Of a stretch of DNA of 5,679 nucleotides, positions 1 to 5,679 are shown in pieces; within the stretch, counting starts at the first letter, position 1, and every line of letters starts with the position of its first letter. Made by a program: the position numbers and the translations under genes. This DNA is from JBKHJA01 sp046538375 (GTDB lineage Bacteria > Acidobacteriota > Aminicenantia > Aminicenantales > Aminicenantaceae): NCBI GenBank assembly GCA_046538375.1, contig JBKHJA010000126.1, forward strand, positions 1 to 5,679, in the 5' to 3' direction. Under the pieces are notes generated by a model, which had not been told where the DNA came from, ran no database searches, and worked only from the letters and a program-made list of their open reading frames with translations.

Positions 1-9
1 TTTTATTGA

Positions 10-97
10 GTAAACATTTGACATTCTCCAATTTTTAACATAAAATATCTAAACTAATTCTTTTTGTTTATTAGTTGTATACATTTGATATCCTCCG
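10..97 (+). repeat. pair of 21-base direct repeats, probable antitoxin operator
   Basis: Bases 10-30 and 77-97 match at 17 of 21 positions in the same orientation; the shared core is ACATTTGAYATYCTCCR. The first copy covers the -35 hexamer at 18-23, and the second ends at the base immediately before the antitoxin start codon at 98. The second copy also begins within a short palindrome, TGTATACA (76-83). Characterised AbiEi antitoxins repress their own operons by binding paired repeats in the promoter. Position and spacing fit such an operator, but binding by this AbiEi is inference. Confidence 0.55.
18..46 (+). promoter_or_regulatory. sigma70-type promoter of the toxin-antitoxin operon
   Basis: A perfect -35 hexamer TTGACA (18-23) is followed after exactly 17 bases by TAAAAT (41-46), a five-of-six match to the -10 consensus. 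Transcription should begin near base 53, giving a leader of about 45 bases before the antitoxin ATG at 98. The whole region is very AT-rich. The -35 element lies inside the first copy of a direct repeat, so a protein bound there would block RNA polymerase. The assignment comes from the sequence; start-site mapping would confirm it. Confidence 0.75.
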
Positions 98-937
98 ATG
101 AGCGTAAGACAAAAGGTAAAGAGATCTCATGTAGGTGTGGAACTTGTGCGCCGTCTGGCTGCTGAAGGATACCGTATTTTTTCCGTGAATCGGGCGAGGG
201 AATACGCCTCAGAAGTGGGCCTAAGGGATACCTACCTCCGGGAAGCCTTGTATCACCTGCGTCGCAATGGATGGATCATTTCTTTGCGTCGGGGGCTCTA
301 TGCAATTTCTTCTAGCGTTCCTGGTGTTTCGCCTGTTCATGAGTTCGAGGTTGCAATGGCACTAGTAAGAGACGGAGCCATCAGCCACTGGTCTGCTTTA
401 CACTATCACGGCCTCACAGAGCAAGCTCCCAGGAAAGTATTCGTGATTACGACAACAGAGATTTCGATACCAAGACACCGGAAGAGCAAGACTAGGCCAA
501 CCGATAATGGATATCCTGTTGGTGATATGCTTTTTCAATTCGTCCAAGTTAAACCTGAGCGTTACTTCGGAATCCAAAATATATGGCTCAATGAAGCTCG
601 TGTTGCTATCACAGATCCTGAGCGGACACTACTGGATGGACTGTCAATGCCTCAGTATTGTGGAGACTTTGCGGAGGCTATACATGCGTTCGAAATGAGA
701 AGAAATGATCTAAATATAGAGCGAATTGTCGATTATGCCATCAAGATAGATACTGCAACAGCCAAGCGCCTTGGATGGGTACTCGAGTATATGAAAATTG
801 ATCCAGACTATTTTGAACCACTCATAGCCCTTCCTATTAAAGGTTATCGTAAGCTCGATCCTACCGGTCCCCGGAAGGGGCCCCGCAATAGTCGCTGGAT
901 GATCCAGGAGAACATTCCTGGAAAGGTTAATGAATGA
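98..937 (+). CDS. abiEi: AbiEi-family type IV antitoxin / transcriptional repressor
   Basis: Encodes a 279-residue protein recognised as an AbiEi-type antitoxin. Residues about 11-75 form a winged-helix DNA-binding region with basic turns ending in LRRGLYAI. The C-terminal antitoxin region includes ISHWSALHYHGLTEQ (95-109), ITDPERTLLDGL (171-182) and an acidic helix after it (190-199), and ends with LDPTGPRKG and RWMIQEN. In known systems the antitoxin does not bind the toxin stably; it counters its effect and represses the shared operon. ATG 98 is the only start available, because an in-frame TGA lies at 86-88. No Shine-Dalgarno precedes it; the leader instead carries TCCTCC at 91-96, the same sense as the 16S anti-Shine-Dalgarno, so translation initiation is unusual. 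The toxin gene follows with an 8-base overlap. Family assignment is confident, activity is inferred. Confidence 0.88.
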   Translation: MSVRQKVKRSHVGVELVRRLAAEGYRIFSVNRAREYASEVGLRDTYLREALYHLRRNGWIISLRRGLYAISSSVPGVSPVHEFEVAMALVRDGAISHWSALHYHGLTEQAPRKVFVITTTEISIPRHRKSKTRPTDNGYPVGDMLFQFVQVKPERYFGIQNIWLNEARVAITDPERTLLDGLSMPQYCGDFAEAIHAFEMRRNDLNIERIVDYAIKIDTATAKRLGWVLEYMKIDPDYFEPLIALPIKGYRKLDPTGPRKGPRNSRWMIQENIPGKVNE

Positions 938-1811
938 GATGAGGCCGCTTCATAACCGGTTGCTAGAGGCACGAAATCGCTTAGGAATTCCATGGAATGT
1001 ACTTGAACATGATTATCTTCTTTCTTGGATTCTCGCCGGCATTAGTGAAATAGATACTCTTTACAACACTTTTGCTTTTAAAGGAGGGACTGCTCTAAAA
1101 AAATGCTATTTCGGTGACTACAGATTCTCCGAAAATCTTGATTTTTCAGGAGTAAACAACGTTCCGACTGGTGAGGGAATGGAGAGGGCAATTCATGAAG
1201 CATGTAAAGCAGCCATGAATTTGCTTAATGAATATGCTCCGGTTGAAATCTTTTGCAGGCGATATGTAGAGCGAGATCCTCATCCTGGCGGCCAAGAAGC
1301 TTTCTTAATCAATGCTCGGCTGCCCTGGCAGAATCGACCGCATACGCGAGTTATGATCGAGATTTCTATTGATGAAGATGTATTAAAACCGCTCAATAAC
1401 CGATCTGTGATTCATGAATATGGTGAACCTTTTAATGTACAAGTTCGAGTATACGCTCTAGAAGAGATTATTGCAGAAAAACTTCGTGCGATCCTTCAGC
1501 ATATCAAAATCCTTCAGGAACGAGGTTGGAGCAGATCCCGTGCGCGGGATTATTACGATCTCTGGCGTATACTCAGGGAGTACCCCGCCCATCTGAATTT
1601 CTCTGAATTTGCCTCTTTCCTTCGGGAAAAGTGTAGTATTGGAAATGTTTCTTTCGATAGTCCAAATGATTTTTTCAATGAGCCTATGCTATACTATGTA
1701 AAAAAAACATGGAATCAGCTGCTCGGGCCGCTCGTTCCTGATCTTCCTGCATTTGAGGAGGTGATTAACGAGCTAAAACCACAAATTGAAGATCTACTCC
1801 CAGTTTGCTAA
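930..1811 (+). CDS. abiEii: AbiEii-family nucleotidyltransferase toxin
   Basis: A 293-residue protein of the AbiEii/AbiGii toxin family, with the DNA polymerase beta-like nucleotidyltransferase fold. Visible motifs in order: FKGGTALKK (50-58) then RFSENLDFS (65-73), equivalent to the glycine-rich motif and catalytic Asp-x-Asp; VMIEIS (141-146); ALEEIIAEKLRAIL (176-189) with the conserved Lys184; and RARDYYDLW (204-212). Related toxins use GTP or other NTPs, and the MenT members add nucleotides to tRNA 3' ends, which stops translation. Here the first Asp of Asp-x-Asp is Asn69 (codon AAT 1134-1136), so catalysis may be weakened or altered. Length and C-terminus look intact. ATG 930 has GGAAAGG (920-926) only 3 bases upstream; the in-frame ATG at 939 (MRPLHNRLL) is better spaced for some readings and may be the true start. 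The overlap with the antitoxin stop suggests coupled translation. Confidence 0.88.
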   Translation: MNEMRPLHNRLLEARNRLGIPWNVLEHDYLLSWILAGISEIDTLYNTFAFKGGTALKKCYFGDYRFSENLDFSGVNNVPTGEGMERAIHEACKAAMNLLNEYAPVEIFCRRYVERDPHPGGQEAFLINARLPWQNRPHTRVMIEISIDEDVLKPLNNRSVIHEYGEPFNVQVRVYALEEIIAEKLRAILQHIKILQERGWSRSRARDYYDLWRILREYPAHLNFSEFASFLREKCSIGNVSFDSPNDFFNEPMLYYVKKTWNQLLGPLVPDLPAFEEVINELKPQIEDLLPVC

Positions 1812-1956
1812 AAATGCACCCTATCAGTCAAGTTAAGAAACCATAAGCATGTTCATCTTCAGTAAACAGACAAATTTCTTGTAGAGAGTTTACTTGTCTT
1901 GCTGCAATCTTCTTTAAAAAATCTTTAAGGTTATATTTGAAATAAAGAAGATATAA
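1812..1956. other. AT-rich spacer with two inverted repeats, no gene seen
   Basis: This stretch lies between the toxin stop and the tRNA-Leu 3' end. It holds two perfect inverted repeats: AGTAAAC (1861-1867) with GTTTACT (1888-1894), extended by an inner ACAA/TTGT pair (1870-1873, 1879-1882); and ATCTTCTTTA (1907-1916) with TAAAGAAGAT (1943-1952) around a 26-base loop. Neither is GC-rich or followed by a clear T-run, so I see no standard terminator for either the toxin operon or the tRNA. Operons converge here. The second repeat ends five bases from the tRNA and could serve its 3' processing or termination. Confidence 0.4.
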
Positions 1957-2044
1957 TGCCGAAGAGGGGACTCGAACCCCTACGAGCGGTAAAGTGCTCA
2001 CATGGCCCTCAACCATGCGTGTCTACCAATTCCACCACTTCGGC
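1957..2044 (-). tRNA. tRNA-Leu (anticodon GAG)
   Basis: The minus strand folds into a complete class II tRNA: acceptor stem GCCGAAG/CTTCGGC (2044-2038 and 1964-1958), D-stem GTG/CAC with a GG-containing loop, anticodon stem CATGG/CCATG enclosing TTGAGGG, a long variable arm with stem GAGC/GCTC, and T-arm AGGGG-TTCGAGT-CCCCT. The anticodon GAG is at 2010-2008 and reads leucine CUC/CUU codons; the long variable arm is the leucine hallmark. The discriminator base is A (1957). The 3' CCA is not encoded, since TTA follows, so it must be added by CCA nucleotidyltransferase. It lies 91 bases downstream of secG in the same orientation and may be transcribed from the gap operon or from its own promoter; I see no strong one. 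Confidence 0.97.
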
Positions 2045-2074
2045 ATCCACGATTGCGGAAGCTTATGACAATAA

Positions 2075-2109
2075 ATAAGCCCGGTTTTGAATTCGGCGGC
2101 CGAGCTTAT
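2075..2109 (-). terminator. possible terminator or attenuator stem-loop after secG
   Basis: On the minus strand ATAAGCTCGG (2109-2100) pairs with CCGGGCTTAT (2084-2075), a 10-base-pair stem with one G-U pair and a 15-base loop. The sequence after it, TTATTGTC, is only partly T-rich, so termination may be partial and allow some read-through into tRNA-Leu. The 3' arm can instead pair with GCTTAT at 2061-2066, giving an alternative 6-base-pair hairpin with an 8-base loop. On the plus strand the same stem is followed within a few bases by TTTTT (2116-2120), so it might also stop transcripts arriving from the toxin side. Confidence 0.45.
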
Positions 2110-2135
2110 GGGCTGTTTTTGCTGGTCCCTTCCGC

Positions 2136-2492
2136 TTAATTCTGTTTTTCCTGATTCTGTTCCGCTGAAGGTGCTTTCTTTTGTTGAGTTTCTTTCTGGG
2201 TTTCCGTCACCGCCGCCTCTTCCTTTTGCTGTGCTTTTTCTCCTTTCACCACTGATTTTGTGCCGCTGGCTGAAAGGATCCACAGTCCCAGGGAGGTGAG
2301 CATGAACAGCACTGCACAAATGGTGGTTACCTTGGAGAGAATGGTGCCTGCACCACGGGGGCCAAAAACACTCTGGCTTCCCGCTCCACCAAAGGCTCCC
2401 GCTAGATCGGCAGATTTACCTGACTGCAGCAGGACAGCGATGATGAGGATGAAGCAGGTGATGATGTGTACGGTGGTGATTATCACACTCAC
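2136..2492 (-). CDS. secG: SecG, protein translocase subunit
   Basis: A 118-residue inner-membrane protein, the SecG subunit of the SecYEG channel that exports unfolded proteins with SecA. Two membrane helices are visible (about residues 3-22 and 54-74). They flank the conserved cytoplasmic loop LLQSGKSADLAGAFGGAGSQ (21-40) and SVFGPRGAGTILSKVT, the family signature. The tail from residue 80 is rich in Glu, Gln and Lys and is low-complexity, as in many SecG proteins. Translation begins with GTG at 2492, whose GTGA overlaps the tpiA stop by four bases. AAGGAT upstream, within tpiA, is a plausible ribosome binding site, and coupling to tpiA is likely. The link to glycolytic genes is positional and common in bacteria, with no known functional tie. 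Confidence 0.95.
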   Translation of the reverse strand: MSVIITTVHIITCFILIIAVLLQSGKSADLAGAFGGAGSQSVFGPRGAGTILSKVTTICAVLFMLTSLGLWILSASGTKSVVKGEKAQQKEEAAVTETQKETQQKKAPSAEQNQEKQN

Positions 2493-3277
2493 TTTTTATC
2501 CTTATAAGCTTTTATTCCTTGTTCGGCTATTTGGATGAAGGAATCGGCTTCCAGGGAAGCTCCTCCCACCAGAGCGCCGTTTATGTTCTTTTGTTTCAGA
2601 AGCGCGTAAGCATTGTTCGGTTTAACCGAACCACCGTAAAGAATTATAGCACAGGAAGCAATTTCATTTCCATATGTTTGTTCCAGTTTCTCCCTGATAA
2701 AGGCATGAACTTCTTCAGCCTGCTGGGGAGTGGCTGTTTCTCCGGTCCCGATAGCCCATATGGGCTCATATGCGATGATGATCCGGGAAACATCCTGTTC
2801 GCCCAGGCCCTTCAACCCTTGTGTGATCTGAGATTCCACCTTTGTCATGGTGTCTTCTTTTTTTCTTTCATCAAGAGTTTCTCCGATGCATACGATGGGA
2901 GTGAGGCCGTGCGTCAGGCCAGCCTTTATTTTCTTATTGACTGTTTCATCGGTTTCCCCAAAATACTGACGCCTTTCTGAATGGCCGATGACCACGTACT
3001 GGCAGCCGGCGTCTTTGATCATCAGGGGAGAAACTTCACCGGTGAAAGCTCCTTTCTCTTCCCAGAAAATATTTTGAGCTCCAAGCTGGATGGGACTTCC
3101 TTCCAGCTTTTTTCTCACCTCATTCAGGGCAGTAAAGGGGGGAATCACCACCAGTTCTGCTTCCTCTAAGGCAGAGCTTTTTTCCCGAAGCGCTTCAACC
3201 AGATCCAGGGCTTCAGGAACAGTGTTGTGCATTTTCCAGTTTCCGGCAATGCACGGTTTTTGATTGTTTGTTTCCAT
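2489..3277 (-). CDS. tpiA: triose-phosphate isomerase
   Basis: A 262-residue cytoplasmic TIM-barrel enzyme interconverting dihydroxyacetone phosphate and glyceraldehyde 3-phosphate. Key elements are present: AGNWKMH (11-17) with substrate-binding Asn13 and Lys15; VIGHSERR (96-103) with electrophilic His99; AYEPIWAIGTG (169-179) with catalytic base Glu171 and the flexible loop 6; and YGGSVKP (214-220) and ALVGGASL (235-242) for phosphate binding. The ATG at 3277 is chosen over the upstream in-frame ATG at 3376, because that extension (33 residues) lies inside pgk, matches nothing in the family, and the family starts just before AGNWKMH. The sequence CGGAGAAG upstream is the ribosome binding site, within the end of pgk. 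One base separates the pgk stop from this start, and the stop overlaps secG's GTG. All catalytic residues are intact, so it should be active. Confidence 0.97.
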   Translation of the reverse strand: METNNQKPCIAGNWKMHNTVPEALDLVEALREKSSALEEAELVVIPPFTALNEVRKKLEGSPIQLGAQNIFWEEKGAFTGEVSPLMIKDAGCQYVVIGHSERRQYFGETDETVNKKIKAGLTHGLTPIVCIGETLDERKKEDTMTKVESQITQGLKGLGEQDVSRIIIAYEPIWAIGTGETATPQQAEEVHAFIREKLEQTYGNEIASCAIILYGGSVKPNNAYALLKQKNINGALVGGASLEADSFIQIAEQGIKAYKDKK

Positions 3278-3278
3278 T

Positions 3279-4460
3279 TTACTTCTCCGATAAAGCTTCG
3301 ATGGCGGGCAGAGTTTCGTTGGCAATAAATTCCAAAGATGCCCCTCCACCTGTTGAGATGTGGGAAATTTTTTCACTCACTCCCGCCTTATCCACGGCTG
3401 CCGCTGAATCTCCCCCTCCGATGATGGAAAGAGCATCAGCCTGAGCCACTGCCCGGGCTATTTCCATGGTTCCCTTTGAAAACTGGTCCACTTCGAACAC
3501 TCCCATGGGCCCGTTCCAGAAGATTGTTTTGGCTTTGGCTATGATTTCTGTGTATCGGGCGATGGTTTTCGGCCCGATATCCAGGGCCATCAGGTCTGAA
3601 GGAATAGGGAAAGAATCCAGGATTTGGGTCTGGGCCTCAGGTGTGGCCTCTGCAGCCACCATATGATCCGAAGGGAGATAAAAGTCCACTTCTTTTTCCT
3701 GGGCTTCCTGGAAAACTTTGCGGGCCAGGTCCATTTTATCTTCTTCTACCAGGGAGCGGCCCACTTCAAATCCCTGCGATTTGAAGAATGTGTAGGCCAT
3801 GGCTCCGCCGATGAGAAGATGGTGGGCTTTGTTCAACAGGTTCTCCATGACCGGGATTTTATCAGAAACCTTGGCTCCTCCCAGGATAGCCACATAAGGC
3901 TTAGCGGGAGATCGGACCGCTTTGCTCAGATATTCTATTTCTTTTTTCACCAGGAATCCTGCTGCTGATTTTTCCACCTGCTGAGTGATGGCTACCACAG
4001 AGGCGTGGCTGCGGTGGCAGGCGCCAAAGGCATCGTTGACATAATAGTCAATGTGTTGAGCCAGCTTTCGGGCAAATTCAGGGTCATTTCCTTTTTCTCC
4101 AGGATGGAACCTCAGGTTTTCCAGCAGAATGACTTGATCTTCAGCCAGATCTTTTTTCAGTCTGTCCACTTCATCTCCGATGACATCAGGGGCCAGGATT
4201 ACCTTTCTGGAAATCAGCTCTTCCAGCCTTTTGGCCACCGGTTTCATGCTGAGTTTGGGGTCATATTTTCCTTTGGGACGGCCCAGGTGGGAAGCCACCA
4301 CCAGTTTAGCCTTGTGCTGGAGGATGTGGTTGATGGTAGGAAGAGCAGCCTTAATTCGGGTATCATCCCTGATACGGCCGTCCTCAGACAAAGGAACATT
4401 GAAATCTACCCGGAGAAAAACTTTTTTTCCCTGCAAGTCTAGATGGTCAACATAAAGCAT
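3279..4460 (-). CDS. pgk: phosphoglycerate kinase
   Basis: A 393-residue cytoplasmic enzyme of usual bacterial length, transferring phosphate from 1,3-bisphosphoglycerate to ADP (reversible). N-terminal substrate-side motifs are RVDFNVP (17-23), SHLGRP (58-63), LRFHPGEKGND (116-126) and VNDAFGACHRSHAS (141-154). The hinge and nucleotide side follow: GGAKVSDKI (194-202), NGPMGVFE (316-323), GGGDSAAAV (348-356) and STGGGASLEF (369-378). The second basic-patch arginines are present (RSH). The ATG at 4460 lies 6 bases beyond the gap stop. Upstream GGTGAT, overlapping the end of gap, is a weak ribosome binding site, suggesting translational coupling. No truncation or missing key residue is seen. 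With gap and tpiA it forms a contiguous lower-glycolysis block. Confidence 0.97.
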   Translation of the reverse strand: MLYVDHLDLQGKKVFLRVDFNVPLSEDGRIRDDTRIKAALPTINHILQHKAKLVVASHLGRPKGKYDPKLSMKPVAKRLEELISRKVILAPDVIGDEVDRLKKDLAEDQVILLENLRFHPGEKGNDPEFARKLAQHIDYYVNDAFGACHRSHASVVAITQQVEKSAAGFLVKKEIEYLSKAVRSPAKPYVAILGGAKVSDKIPVMENLLNKAHHLLIGGAMAYTFFKSQGFEVGRSLVEEDKMDLARKVFQEAQEKEVDFYLPSDHMVAAEATPEAQTQILDSFPIPSDLMALDIGPKTIARYTEIIAKAKTIFWNGPMGVFEVDQFSKGTMEIARAVAQADALSIIGGGDSAAAVDKAGVSEKISHISTGGGASLEFIANETLPAIEALSEK

Positions 4461-4466
4461 TTTTCA

Positions 4467-5483
<1,017 letters not shown>

Positions 5484-5496
5484 CTATCTCCTCTCT

Positions 5497-5525
5497 CTAT
5501 TAACATAAATGAGGGCTGAAATCAA
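5497..5525 (-). promoter_or_regulatory. weak candidate promoter for the gap-pgk-tpiA-secG operon
   Basis: TTGATT (5525-5520) and TAATAG (5502-5497), separated by 17 bases, give four and three consensus matches respectively. The spacing is right and the position would give a leader of roughly 20-25 bases, but the match is poor. Another candidate -10, TATCAT (near 5560), has no good -35 partner. Transcription may instead come from upstream of the window. Confidence 0.3.
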
Positions 5526-5609
5526 TGAAATTGAGGAAATTGTAAGCTTCCCTTTCTTATATGATAGAGGGTGAGGATTTGGGGTTCTGAAGCACGCTGA
5601 TTTTCCCCA

Positions 5610-5674
5610 GCGAGTCTTCGGAGTGGGAACAGCTCCGCTTTCCCCCTTCCGACGCTCGCCCCGATTCCATCGGG
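5610..5674. other. GC-rich structured element upstream of gap
   Basis: Bases 5610-5659 fold into one long imperfect stem-loop. Outer arms are GCGAG (5610-5614) with CTCGC (5655-5659). Next come TCGGA (5618-5622) with TCCGA (5648-5652), then GGGAA (5625-5629) with TTCCC (5640-5644), then AGC (5631-5633) with GCT (5637-5639) around a TCC loop. A second perfect hairpin, CCCGAT-TCC-ATCGGG, lies at 5660-5674. Neither strand has a T-run after it, so it is not a simple terminator. It could be a small RNA fold, part of a long leader of gap, or a dispersed repeat. No protein is supported here, and the window ends at 5679. Confidence 0.45.
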
Positions 5675-5679
5675 CCTCT

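Noticed and set aside
9..16. AGTAAACA occurring at both 9-16 and 1861-1868 as possible element ends
   Set aside because: Only 8 bases match and the flanks differ; a chance match in AT-rich sequence is likely.
507..698. A 63-codon frame within the antitoxin gene
   Set aside because: Fully inside abiEi in another frame, with no initiation signal.
1828..2016. A 62-codon minus-strand reading frame starting inside tRNA-Leu
   Set aside because: Its first third is the tRNA read as protein (the GVRVPSSAL pattern is typical of this), it has no ribosome site, and the rest resembles no family I know.
2023..2319. A minus-strand frame across secG's tail and into the tRNA
   Set aside because: Overlaps secG in another frame, with low-complexity content derived from the Lys/Glu/Gln-rich tail; no family match.
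2519..2980. A 153-codon plus-strand frame antisense to tpiA
   Set aside because: Shadow of a well-conserved gene; no recognisable domain or ribosome site. The same holds for plus-strand frames at 2087-2299, 2260-2538, 2981-3169, 3466-3968, 4005-4455 and 4851-5310.
3278..3376. A 33-residue N-terminal extension of triose-phosphate isomerase
   Set aside because: It lies in the end of pgk in another frame and does not resemble the family; METNNQKPCIAGNWKMH at 3277 is the natural start.
5581..5608. GGGG/CCCC-bounded possible terminator upstream of gap
   Set aside because: Only a four-base-pair closing stem with a large, poorly paired loop and no T-run beyond it.

Overview
The window joins a type IV (AbiE-like) toxin-antitoxin pair to a complete glycolytic and secretion operon, with a tRNA-Leu gene at the junction. 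The order gap-pgk-tpiA-secG followed by tRNA-Leu, all on the minus strand, is one I associate with Desulfobacterota (the former Deltaproteobacteria, including Geobacter-type and Desulfobacter-type genomes). That is the best guess for the organism, made from gene order and protein character only, with no search behind it. Codon use and base composition look moderate throughout, except for the very AT-rich first 97 bases.

Layout: bases 1-97 hold a near-consensus sigma70 promoter (TTGACA, 17-base spacer, TAAAAT) and an imperfect 21-base direct repeat, one copy on the -35 element and one ending at the base before the start codon. This looks like an autoregulated operator. Plus-strand genes follow: an AbiEi-family antitoxin/repressor (98-937) and an AbiEii-family nucleotidyltransferase toxin (930-1811), overlapping by 8 bases. 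Between 1812 and 1956 there is no convincing gene, but there are two AT-rich inverted repeats. tRNA-Leu(GAG) lies at 1957-2044 on the minus strand, its 3' end facing the toxin-antitoxin pair. A stem-loop at 2075-2109 separates it from secG.

The minus-strand operon, in transcription order, is gap (5468-4467), pgk (4460-3279), tpiA (3277-2489), secG (2492-2136). Junctions are very tight: 6 bases, 1 base, and a 4-base GTGA overlap. The enzymes cover triose-phosphate isomerisation, oxidative phosphorylation to 1,3-bisphosphoglycerate, and the ATP-yielding phosphoglycerate kinase step, usable for glycolysis or gluconeogenesis. SecG is an unrelated translocon subunit in the same transcript. Upstream of gap (5469-5679) are a strong Shine-Dalgarno, a weak promoter candidate, and an elaborate GC-rich stem-loop (5610-5659) with no obvious coding role.

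The most interesting points are the toxin-antitoxin pair beside the 3' end of a tRNA gene, an Asn where the toxin's nucleotidyltransferase motif normally has its first catalytic Asp, the paired operator-like repeats, and the unexplained structured element upstream of gap. I see no CRISPR array, insertion sequence or integrase gene.
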